Assembly: GCF_002994745.2 (NCBI RefSeq)
Contig: NC_037092.1
Location: forward strand, 23,833,001-23,897,000
From: Rosa chinensis
Taxonomy: Eukaryota > Streptophyta > Magnoliopsida > Rosales > Rosaceae
DNA length: 64,000 nucleotides
Direction: 5' to 3'
Positions within the stretch are counted from its first letter, which is position 1, and each line of letters opens with the position of its first letter. This document shows positions 54,733-64,000 of this stretch, one piece after another. The translations under genes and the position numbers were made by a program. A model generated the notes under the pieces. That model was given only the letters and a program-made list of their open reading frames with translations, was not told where the DNA came from and did no database searches.

Positions 54733-56702
54733 ATGCCTAAACAAGAAATAGAGGTAGATTGGTTGCGCCTGAATATCTTTCATACCACATGCACCATAAG
54801 GGGCAAGGTTTGTAAGCTGATAATTGATGGAGGTACCTCCAAGAATGTTGTTTCAACTGAAGTGGTACAGAAGCTGCAATTAAAGCAAGTGAAGCATCCA
54901 AAGCCTTACAAGCTCTCCTGGTTTAAGAAGGGTAACGAGGTAATCATAGATACTCGCTGCCTTATATCATTCTCCATTGGAAATTAATATTTGGATGAAC
55001 TTTGGTGTGATGTAGTTACAATGGATGCTTGTCATGTTCTTCTAGGAAAACCATGGCAGTATGATAGAGGTGCCATTCACGATGGCAGAAAGAATACATA
55101 TACTTTTTGGAAGGATAATGTGAAAATAGTATTAGCACCAATGAAGGATGATGACTTTCCTAAACAAAGGGCAGCAGCAAAAGGAGACAATTTCCTTTCA
55201 ATCACCAACTTCTTGCAAGAAATTAGAGAAGCTGGAGTATGCTATGCCTTGATTGCAAAAGAAGGCAACCCTATTTCATCTATTCTGGAAGAAGTAAAGC
55301 GTTTAATCAAAGAATTTGCAAATGTGTTGCCAGAAGACCTTCCTCCGAGATTGCCGCCATTGAGGGATATCCAACACCAAATTGATCTCATTCCCGATGC
55401 TATCCTTCCAAATAAAGCAGCATATAAAATGAGTCCAAAAGAGCATGAAGAGTTATAAAGGCAAGTGGTTGAGGTAATGAAGAAAGGCTTGATCAGAGAA
55501 AGTTTCAGCCTTTGTGCAGTTCCAGTCTTGTTGATTCCAAAGAAGTATGGAACGTGGCGGATGTGCATGGGCAGTCGGGCGATCAACCACATCACTATTC
55601 GGTATCGCTACCCAATACCTTTCCTTGATGATATGCTAGATCGTTCGGGACGGTCCAAAATATTCTCCTAGATCAATTCACAAAGCAACTACCATCAAAT
55701 CCGAATTAGTCCTGGAGATGAATGGAAGACGACGTTTAAAACTCATGAAGGGCTGTATGAATGGATGGTAATGCCATTCGGCATATGCAATGCGCCTAGC
55801 ACATTTATACGGGTAATGAATCAGATCCTAAGGCCTTTTATTGGAAGATTTGTTGTGGTTTACTTTGATGATATACTTGTCTATATATAGCCTATCCTGC
55901 AATGCTCACGAACAACATTTAAGAGAAGTTCTTGAAACACTACTAAAGGAGTAGTTGTATGCTAACCTAAAAAAGTGCATGTTCATGACTGAACAAGTTA
56001 CTTTTCTCGATTATGTGGTGTCTTCTCAAGGAATTTCTATGGATCCATCAAAGGTAAAAGAAATACCCGACTGGGCTACACCTCAAAATATACATGAAGT
56101 CAGAAGCTTCCATGGGCTAGCTTCATTTTACAAGCGATCCATTCCTAATTTCAGCAGCATGGTTGCCCTAATTACTGATTGCTTGAAGACAACAGAAATT
56201 TTGTTGGACACCAGCAGCTACAGAAAGTTTTAAGCTAATAAAGAAGAAAATATGTGAAGCAAGAGTTCTTGCACTGCCAAATTTTGAGAAGGTGTTTCAA
56301 GTTGATTGTGATCCATCAAGGGTGGGAATTAGAGCGGTACTAAGTCAAGAAGGGAAACCAATTGCCTTTTTTAGTGAGAAACTCACCTGTGCAAAGCTTA
56401 GGTGGAGTATCTATGACATTAAACTCTATACAACAATTAGAGCCATACGACATTAGAGTGCATACTTGGCTCAGAGAGAGTTCATTCTTTACTCTGATCA
56501 TGAAGCCTTGAAATACATTAAGGGGCAGTCCAAATTGACCAGGAAGCACGCTAGCTGGGTGAACTTCCTGGAACAATTCAATTACACTATAAAGCACAAA
56601 GCTGGAGTTCATAATAAGGTGGCTGATGCACTGAGTCGAAAAGCCTATCTTTTGTCTACTGTTCGTATTGAGGTGAAGGGGTTTGAGGCATTCAAAGATT
56701 AG
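54733..56702 (+). pseudogene. Ty3/gypsy protease, RT and RNase H, with stops
   Basis: The protease-like segment has LIIDGGTSKNVVS (54820-54860; the active site is usually DSG/DGG). RT follows with [38 protein letters not shown] and the intact catalytic box [10 protein letters not shown] (55850-55890). RNase H contains SDHEALKYIKGQSKLT and KHKAGVHNKVADALSR (to 56645). At least five in-frame stops (e.g. near 54986, 55456, 55669, 55889, 56455) make the polyprotein non-functional. Confidence 0.88.
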
Positions 56703-56838
56703 TACAAGGAAGAGCCATATTTGGCACCCATTTGGGAGCAAACATTGGCAGATTAGCAAATTGGTTTTAATGTATATGATGGCTATCATTTCAAGGGTGA
56801 TCAGTTAGGTATTCCAGAAGGTTCATTGAGAGAGAAAA

Positions 56839-57909
56839 TTGTCAAGGAACTTCATCAAGAAGGCCATTTTGGTCGTGACAATATCCTATCGATCTCTAAT
56901 CACTTCGACTTGTTGGTGGCCAAAGTTGAAGCGAGATGTCATAAGACATGTGGATCGTTGTCATGTGTATCAAAGAAGTAAGGGAAGGTCAACAAATGCT
57001 AGGTTATACACCCCACTTCCTACTCCTAAGTCTGCATGGACAGATGTGAGCCTGGATTTTGTCCTTGGCCTTCCTATAACTCAAAGAAGAATGGATTCAA
57101 TTATGGTGGTGGTGGACATATTCTCAAAGATGGCTCATTTTATTCCATGTCGGAAAATCATGGATGCAACCAATGTGGCAAATATATTCTTTAAAGAGGT
57201 GGTTCGTTTGCATGGCCTACCAAGCTCCATTACTTCAGATCGTGATCCGAAGTTTATCAGCCATTTTTGGAGGACCTTCTGGGGGATCATTGGAAGTAAG
57301 TTGTGTTTTAGCAGTGCATACCATCCACAAACTGATGGTCAAACAGAAGTTATCAATTGGAGTTTAGGGAATATGCAACGATGTCTAGCCGGTGATAAGC
57401 TTAAGGAATGGGATTTGGTGTTACCCCATGCTGAATTTGCCTTTAACAGATCACAAAATCAGACTACAAAGTGCAGTCCCTTCCAAGTAGTGTATGGCCA
57501 GAATCCAAATAATGTTATAGACTTGACCTCCCTTCCAAGTCCAAGAAAAGTAAGCAAGAGGGCAGAAGAAATGGCTGACTATATCAAGTTCATCCATGAA
57601 GAGGTGAGGAAGAGGATTGAAGAGAGCAATCTGAAGTATAAGACTGTAGCTGACCAACATGGAAGGAGTGTTGTGTTTGAAGAAGGGGATTTGGTGTGGG
57701 CAGTTATGACAAAGGATAGGTTTCCTAATGGAGTTTACAGTAAGCTCAAACACCGTAAACTTGGCCCCTGCAAAATTCTCAAGAAGATAAACTATAATGC
57801 TTATCGAATACAACTTCCGAACCACATCAAGACTTCAGATGTTTTCAATGTCAAACACCTCAGCCCTTACAAACTTGAAGACAAGTTTTCTGCAACCAGG
57901 GGAGAATGA
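56839..57909 (+). pseudogene. Ty3/gypsy integrase region (best-preserved frame)
   Basis: A 356-residue frame covers most of integrase: the zinc-binding end (DVIRHVDRCHVYQRSKGRST), the DDE core with Asp in DVSLDFVLGLP, Asp in ITSDRDPKF and Glu in HPQTDGQTEVIN, and the C-terminal GPCKILKKINYNAYRIQLP domain ending before the 3' LTR. No chromodomain is visible. The first ~20 residues are out of frame with the family, so the ATG is artificial. The core is intact, but the upstream polyprotein is not. Confidence 0.85.
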
Positions 57910-58262
57910 AACAATCAGTCATTAAATGCTGAGAGTTCTCCTAGAGCCTAGAGTTTCCTAAAGCCCAGAGTTCATTAAATGCTTTGTTTGTGTCAATCAT
58001 TATGTTTATTGTTTGTCCTTATTCTTATGTTCTGTGTAGTTTTTAGCTAGAGGGTTTTGGAGTATAGTAGCATTAATTGAGTAGTTGAGTCTGAGTTTAC
58101 TTAAGGGGGTTGTAGCTAATGTAAGTTTCAATTTTGAAAGTTCAAAAAAAAAAAAAACAGCTTTATCAAAACTTAGTTCACTCTAGCTTTAAGGTTCCAG
58201 ATTTCGTCCTTTTAGCCATCCTACTCAACTTCTAGTTCAAATCTTATTAAAGGCCTGCATCA
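57907..58262 (+). repeat. Ty3/gypsy 3' LTR (uninterrupted)
   Basis: TG..CA ends. It aligns with the 5' LTR pieces 45474-45499, 48042-48100 and 48900-49169, thereby defining what was inserted there. Confidence 0.88.
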
Positions 58263-58860
58263 GAGAGAGAACATGGGGAGAGACAGAAAAAAAAAAACAA
58301 AAAAAACAAGAACATAAGCACAAAAAGGAGAAGGAAATGGGTTAACAGCAAAGTGGAGGCTCAAACTAGGGTCAAAAGAGAGATTAAAATAACTCGTCAC
58401 TTTGCCACTACCAGTTAAGCTGAAGTTAGATCTGTGAGACAATAGCACACTTATTCTATGTAAACTATTGCTAGAATTTTTAGTTGGGCCAACCCTTCAC
58501 GCGGATACACCCCTGCTACTCACTATATATACTAAATGGATGAACTATAGATAACTTACACGTGGAGTACAGTTGAAGGCCACCGAGTAATCAACCATGT
58601 AGCTTAACATAGTTTTTTTTTTTTTTGATATGAATAGAACCATAGACGAATTAGGGCAACTAATCAACTAATTTGTAACAACCCTAATTAACAGAGTAGT
58701 CAACTAATCAGGGCAACTATAACTATTCAGTCACAACCAAATTAGTGCAAAAGCAACATTTTGTAACAGAATTAGGTTACAAAATTAATGATGTGAGGCT
58801 GAGATTATTAATGCTAACAATCTCTGCCAGTATATAAATTGGGTGCCACTACTAGGTATT
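58263..58860. repeat. Third SERK-locus flank, right half, with promoter remnant
   Basis: Collinear with 12610-13345 without the SINE and Tourist MITE found there (empty sites near 58330 and 58450). It ends with the SERK-type TATA block near 58830-58850, after which the gene is absent. Confidence 0.65.
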
Positions 58861-58975
58861 TGGCCTATGGCCACAGCACTATTGGGGACATTTGACATTT
58901 GGTGGCCTCTATATACTCAATAGGGTCATATAGAAATTTTTTGTGGCAAATAAAGATATTGCCACAGTTTCCGTC
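58852..58975 (+). mobile_element. CACTA-like end fragment
   Basis: CACTACTAGGTATTTGGCC and TGGCCACAGC-like words resemble a CACTA terminus with subterminal repeats, but no partner end or TSD is found nearby. It replaces the SERK-like gene body expected here. Confidence 0.35.
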
Positions 58976-59094
58976 TCCAAGTTCTACAACAATTGGTATG
59001 TCTACGACTCTACGGTAATTTAGAACTTAACCAAAGAAAATCTTGAGCATCCGTCGCATAAATTGTTTAGGTATGAGAATTTCACGCACTTACT

Positions 59095-59392
59095 GAAGAG
59101 CAACTCCAACAGTTTCTCTATAATTTCTGATTATAGGAAAGCAAAAGTCAAGGTTTTAACCTTTTTTTTCTTCTCCAACTCTAACAAATTCTTAATTTTA
59201 CAGTAATCTCTAAAATCTCCATAATTCTTTCTTAAAATTTTAGAGATTGCAGTAAATTTAGGAAATTTGGTTTTTTTTTCCTCACTATCTCTAAAATGAG
59301 GATAGTTATAGGAAACCTGTTGAAGCAAAAGAGACACATTGTTCCTTAAAATAGAAAAAAATCAAAATATAAAAAAATTGTTGGAGTTACTC
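59095..59392. mobile_element. MITE of the GAGCA(T/A)CTCCAACAG family
   Basis: GAGCAACTCCAACAG on the left and GTTGGAGTTACTC on the right are inverted repeats related to the Harbinger MITEs at 24.2 and 28.3 kb. Flanks are GAA and TAA rather than a perfect TSD. Confidence 0.65.
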
Positions 59393-60430
59393 TAACTGAC
59401 CACCATGTGTCTGTAGCATATGTGAAGAAACTAAATGAATTAAATAAGAAAAATGTAAATGACTGTGCCCAAATGGTGCGTCAAACTTAAAATTAATAAA
59501 TGAATAATATACATGGCAGTGGCCAAATGATACCAGCATTGAAAAAAAAAATATATATAATAATAATAAGAGACAATCGATCCGTCGTCCCACTGGTTTC
59601 GCCCACCGGTTTCGTATTGCCATTTATTAAAATAAAAAAAATAAAAAATAAGAAACAAGTAGATCCATCCCACACTTGCATCGATCTTGTCCAAGCTTCT
59701 CTCGCTTTCCTTCCCAGAAATGCCGGGATCGCTCTGTTTGCCAGCGACCCGCGAACCTGATCGCTCGACCCGAAACATGGTACGATCGCGAACCAGATTG
59801 GTGACTCCAGCGATCCCATATTTACTCAACGGTCCCATCTTCTGCATTAGCTGGTGCGCTTGTTTCTGGACTTCGTCCATTGCTAGACTTCTGCAACAAA
59901 TTGGTTGGGTTGTTCATCTTCTTCTCCTTTTTCTGAAGAAGATAATGACTATTCTGATAAGAAAAAAATGATAATATATAAAAGATTTTTAACCTAATTC
60001 CTTATAACTTCTAATATTTAATTTTACTTGTTTACCCTTTTAAATTTATGTGGTTTTCATAGTATATGTATAAGGGATATTTACGTAAAAAAGTTATGTT
60101 TCCAAATAAGCAATTAGAAAATATGTTTAGGAATCCTGATTTTTATTTATAGTGTGGTATCTATTTATTATTATTTTATAATTATATTTATCATATGTAA
60201 TTTATTTTTAATTAAAAATTTTAGCTAACATATATTAGCGTACCGCGTTCCATAGAGACTAGCGTACCGCGTACCCGTACTGCGTACCAGTTCTGCAACG
60301 ACCCGCGATCCAGGTAACATTGTTCCTTCCACAAGATGAATCAAAGTAAGCCCCAATCTCTCTCTCTCTCTCTCTCTAGTCGACCACAAACCCTCCCTGT
60401 TCTTCCCCAAATCGCATACCCAGAATCCAA
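59393..60430. other. Unassigned, weak minus-strand ORF
   Basis: The minus-strand frame 59440-59880 begins MDEVQKQAHQLMQKMGPLSK and could be a captured first exon; no domain is recognised. Around 60235-60300 a CGTACCGCGT-type repeat occurs. (CT)n at 60359-60376. Confidence 0.3.
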
Positions 60431-60477
60431 ATTCAATAGGGATCGAATCTTTGAAGGTTAAAAAAGGAGAGGAAGCA

Positions 60478-61020
60478 GGTGGATTCGGATCTGGTTAAGC
60501 TTTTTATCGGCGGGATTTCATGGGAGACATCGGAGGATAAGCTGAAGAGCGGTGGTTATGAGAGACAATATCACTCCAAGGCCCAGATGTATTGGATTTG
60601 TGGTCTTTATAGTTGTAGATCCTGCTGTTCTTGATAGGGTTCTTCAGGAAAAGCATACCATCGCTTCTTTTTTTAACAAATTTAGATTCGATGGCTCAGA
60701 TTGAATTGACTTTTCCTTTTTTCGGTTAAAGATTGCTGTGATTTTTCATTTTTCTCTTAAAATTGCTTGTTTAATTTAATGTTTTTTTTGTTTTTTTTTT
60801 TTTCAGGTAAATTGTTCTACTACCATAATCTTGAATTCAGAGTTTGGTAGATTTTCATAAAAGATTGGAGTTGTTGTGTAGCATGTGTAGGGGTGTATGA
60901 GTGCCTTTGTATTTGCTTGTGTTTATAATACAGAGAAACTTATTGTTGATTTGCAGGGTTTATGTGAACAAGATTGAATTTGATGCAAGGGGGAAGATGC
61001 AGTACATAAGGTAGAAAGCC
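60478..61020 (+). pseudogene. RRM (hnRNP/Musashi-like) exon fragment and unknown second exon
   Basis: Positions 60480-60660 encode VDSDLVKLFIGGISWETSED (RNP2 and helix 1 of an RRM). After a deletion of about 12 codons and a frame change comes VMRDNITPRPRCIGFVVF (RNP1 region), then VDPAVLDRVLQEKHTI. This matches the first RRM of plant hnRNP1-like proteins. After an intron-like stretch an AG at 60957 precedes VYVNKIEFDARGKMQYI, which I do not recognise. Probably a captured or processed remnant. Confidence 0.65.
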
Positions 61021-62880
61021 AGCAATCGATTGGTTGTTAAGAAGACCAAAGGTCATGTGCAGCGCTGTCGTTTTCTGGCAGTGTACGTATTAATGAAAGA
61101 AATACAATCTAGATGAGCCAGCATCCCCTAATCTAGTAGGACACTGAAAACTTAAACTAGGACAAAATACACGAAGATTCTGCTATCCACCTAGGTGAGG
61201 GTCACCTGGTGACATGGCAGAGAGATAGGGTGACGTGGCAGAACAACATAGGCCGAATGAAAAGTTGTAGGGTCCGCTCTGACCCAATCTGACTCCCCCG
61301 TTACCGTCTTCTTACGAACAGGTTTGAAGGGAAAAAAAAAAGAGTAAGTTTGATTGAGAGAGAGAGGACGGGTAAGAAACAAAAATGGTTACAATGCCAA
61401 ACATCACGGGTTCCGCTCCCCTATCTTGCCAACGATCGCGACAATGAAGGTAATGTCCGTTTTTCTATTAGGCAAATCAATTTTCACCGCTCTCAAATTC
61501 GATCTGGTTTTTCCGCTCCCAATTTTGCATGTTGTTTCCTTGCTCTGGTTTTGAAACTAGCAAATCGGCGATTCGTTTATTCAGATCTCTTTGTTTATTG
61601 CCAATCTGTTTGAACTGATTACGTATTATGAGGCGTAGAAATCAGATTTGTGTGAATTGTAGTGTAATTCTTGTTGATCTGGTTCGGTTTTGGCTGATCT
61701 GGTGTAATTCTGAGTTCTGCGAATCTTGTGTGTCAATGCTGACAGCGAACTCTTTGCAAATCTGCTTCATTTGATTTGATTTAATTCAATTGGTTTAGTG
61801 ATTTGGATCTTGTAGTCTTCCTATAATTGCTTCGGGTTATAGCTCCCATTATTTTGTGTGATGTATCACCACTGCCGCCAAAATCTTCACAGTCTGACTC
61901 GGACTCAAAACCTCTACCACCTTCCTCGCCGTCGAGGAAGGAGAGCCAAGGAGGAGAGAAAATGACGAAAACGTCCTCCTCGGCGGTGCGGGATTTCTCG
62001 TGGAAGTACTGCTGGTAATGGCACAGAACTTGTTAGATCAAATGTGCCTCTGACGGTCGTCGTCGTCGTCTTAGATGAAGCAGAGCAGAGCAGGAGTTGG
62101 TCGGGTTGCTGCCGGAGTAGCCAGCCTTCGAGAAAAACGACGAAGCGCTCTCAGATTAGGTGAGACATTTTGGTAAGTCACTGATGGCTTTGATGTGAGG
62201 CTTGAGACATTGGCGAGTCGGCGATTAGTGTGATTGGGACATCGCGGTGGCGGTGTGGGAGTTGAGGGAGGAGGAGATTGGAGAATTGGCTGGATGTCGA
62301 ATGAACGGAGACTGCCTGGTGGGGACGAGATCGTGCCGGCGTGGCTTGGATCCGATCAATTTGATCTGGTTTGGACTGGGTCGCATGAGTCCGATCTAGG
62401 AAAGGGATGGGATGGAAAGGTTGTCGCTGCTCCATGGTTAAATGGTCGACGGCTCGATGCGAATGGCGGTGGGATGAAGGCGGCGGTCCGGCGAACATGG
62501 CTGTGCAGCATAGCGAGTGGTTCGTCGAAGGTGGTGGGGTTGGGCCAGGTTGAATGGTTTGTTGAGTGGGTTGAGATCAGAGGTCGAAATGGGCCTGTAC
62601 TTGGTGGTAGTTGGGCCTGGGCGTTTGCCATGGCCTTGGGTATTTTTTGTATTTATTTTTTTTGTGCGTATTTTTATTTTGTATGAATTGTTTTGTGATA
62701 ATTTATTTTAATAAACTACATTTTATTATATGAAATTTGTCTGTGACATAAAATGAAAATGGTAAAAAAAAAGAAGGAAGAATTATGAAATTAAGCTCTC
62801 TAATTGGACGTTGAACGGTTGTCGGAATAAATTTTTTCTAGATTTTGTATATAAGTCACAAAGTTAGAGCTTATGCGAGA
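61021..62880. other. Unassigned GC-rich region
   Basis: Leader-like pyrimidine tracts, GT/AG-like sites and serine-rich frames (61827-62018) alternate with a GC-rich block (62050-62640) that resembles in style the retrosequence at 1000-1480. Frames on both strands overlap and none has a domain. Possibly captured exons in a TE whose ends I could not find. Confidence 0.3.
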
Positions 62881-62899
62881 TAGTCATGAACAAGGTGCA

Positions 62900-64000
62900 G
62901 ATAGATTGGAAACTTGTGTTTTATTGTTAGTTATATCGAAGTTAGTATGGTTGATTCAGTGGATCGATTTGAAATAAAGTCGAAAGTTGTTAATATTTTG
63001 ACTATGAGTCAACACACTTTGTACAAGGCAACTTCTCTAAGGGGAGCGGCACCATGTGTGGACAAACATCCTGAAATTTTAACAACAGTTGGTATAACCC
63101 CTACACACGAGAGTGTGGGAGCTGAAAGATCGAAAAAATGAATTGGCAAGGGCCGGTTACGAGCATATTCAATGCATGTTCTATTTAGGGTATCGAGTTG
63201 ACCAGATAGATCGAGGCCCAACCGAAGGCGAAAAAGGCTGAAATTTCTACCACTTCCATATATTCGTATGTCGACAACATCCGACGGTGCATTTTAAAAA
63301 ATTCCAATTCGTCCCTCATTTTGCTCATATAGGGTAACAAGCCTAATAAACAAAATACTACATTACTAGGGATATAAGGATTATGTGCGATCCAAAAATT
63401 ATGAAATGGAAATCGGTCAATCCAAAAATTGCCATATGTTTATACAACAGTGATAGGTATTGTGTAAAAAAATTAGGCCGATCCGCCTTGAATAAGGCAC
63501 CCAATGGAGCGGTCAACGCTTTGAACACGGAAACTTCCCTAAGGGGAGCGGCACCATGCGCGAACAAACATCCCATCATTTTTACATCCGTAAGAAGACC
63601 CCATACACACGAGATTGTGGGAGATGAAAGATCAAAAAAATGAATTGGCAAAGACCGGTTGCGAGTATATTTGTTTTATGTTCTATTTAGGGTATCGAGT
63701 TGACCATGTAGATTGATGCCCAACCAAAGGCGGAAATGACTGAAATTTCTACCACTACCATATATTCGTATGCAGACAACATCGGACGGTACATTTTAAA
63801 AAATTCCATTTCCTCCTCCATTATGATTATGGAGGGTAACAAGCCTAATAAACAAATTATACAACATTACTATGCATATAAGGATTATGTGCGATCCAAA
63901 AATTCTAAAATGGAAATCGATCAATCTGAAAATTCCCATATCTTTATACAACAGTGATAGGTATTGTATAAAAAAATTAGGCCGATCCGCCTTGAATAAG
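62900..64000. repeat. ~503-bp tandem satellite, continues beyond the window
   Basis: CTAAGGGGAGCGGCACCATG occurs at 63037 and 63539 (502 bp apart); GCCGATCCGCCTTGAATAAG occurs at 63477 and 63981 (504 bp apart). Copies are roughly 85-90% alike by eye. Short frames within each unit (63009-63221, 63358-63651 minus) track the repeat and are not evidence of a gene. Confidence 0.85.

Larger units (their letters stand above)
45474..58262 (+). mobile_element. Ty3/gypsy retrotransposon, heavily interrupted
   Basis: The 5' LTR starts TGAAGCAATCAGTC at 45474 and ends GCCTGCATCA at 49169; TGGTATCAGAGCC (iMet tRNA site) follows at 49172. The 3' LTR is 57907-58262 (356 bp) after the purine tract AGGGGAGAA. 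Flanking pentamers AAGAG and GAGAG differ by one base. Gene order is gag, protease, RT, RNase H, integrase. Insertions in the 5' LTR (45500-48041 and about 48101-48895) and in gag (49799-54230) account for most of its length. Stops and frameshifts throughout pol, and LTR differences, indicate an old element. Confidence 0.9.

Noticed and set aside
59440..59880. 146-residue minus-strand ORF beginning MDEVQKQAHQ
   Set aside because: The first ~70 residues look protein-like, but the rest is AT-rich noise; no family recognised and no splice structure clear enough to call.
63383..63651. ORFs in the right-edge repeat
   Set aside because: They recur with the satellite unit and are not conserved in frame between units.

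Overview
This is a piece of a plant nuclear genome, almost certainly a eudicot. The evidence is AT-rich intergenic DNA, spliced genes with GT..AG introns, a STIG1-type secreted cysteine-rich protein, SERK-like LRR fragments, and plant-type Copia, Ty3/gypsy, L1-LINE, CACTA, hAT, MULE and PIF/Harbinger elements. The style resembles Rosaceae, but nothing here fixes the genus. Most of the 64 kb is transposable elements, many nested and many delimitable to the base by target-site duplications (TSDs). Only about four ordinary genes look intact.

Layout. 0-6 kb: unassigned sequence, a 1-kb poly(A) retrosequence, a hAT MITE, a SINE, and a 1.86-kb gene-capturing MULE with a G-rich hairpin minisatellite. 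6-9 kb: a TE patchwork with a SINE and a LINE remnant. 9-15 kb: two decayed copies of a SERK-like LRR gene in a segmental duplication, carrying Tourist-like MITEs, a MULE foldback and a SINE. 10-24 kb: several copies of an unclassified repeat (called R1 here). One R1 copy holds a solo LTR, which holds a CACTA element with captured exons of a CofD/YvcK-like gene. Another R1 copy holds a small non-autonomous LTR element encoding a dsRNA-binding-domain-like protein.

24-45 kb is the gene-bearing part. It contains a STIG1-like gene and three minus-strand paralogous genes (27.2, 34.2 and 44.1 kb) for 102-109-residue proteins sharing a C..TGS(G/P)P(Q/K)IN motif. I do not recognise this family. Between them lie a Copia element with identical LTRs but a dead pol, and a 5.7-kb PIF/Harbinger element with a broken transposase and a broken Myb-like ORF1.

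45-58 kb is one old Ty3/gypsy element filled by later insertions. Its 5' LTR holds a 2.5-kb Harbinger-type element carrying an apparently intact spliced LSM12-like gene plus a low-molecular-weight phosphatase exon, and also a LINE. Its gag holds a hAT element, which holds a solo LTR, which holds a CACTA element. The solo LTR also contains an array of hairpins with a constant loop and changing stems. The host site of the gypsy element is a third copy of the SERK-locus flank.

58-64 kb: MITE and CACTA remnants, a degenerate RRM (hnRNP-like) exon, GC-rich unassigned sequence, and the start of a ~503-bp tandem satellite running off the right edge. The insertions and paralogous empty sites give a relative chronology for much of the window. 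The candidates for something new are the three-gene small-protein family, the hairpin array at 52.4 kb, the dsRBD-bearing retroelement and the LSM12-carrying Harbinger element.
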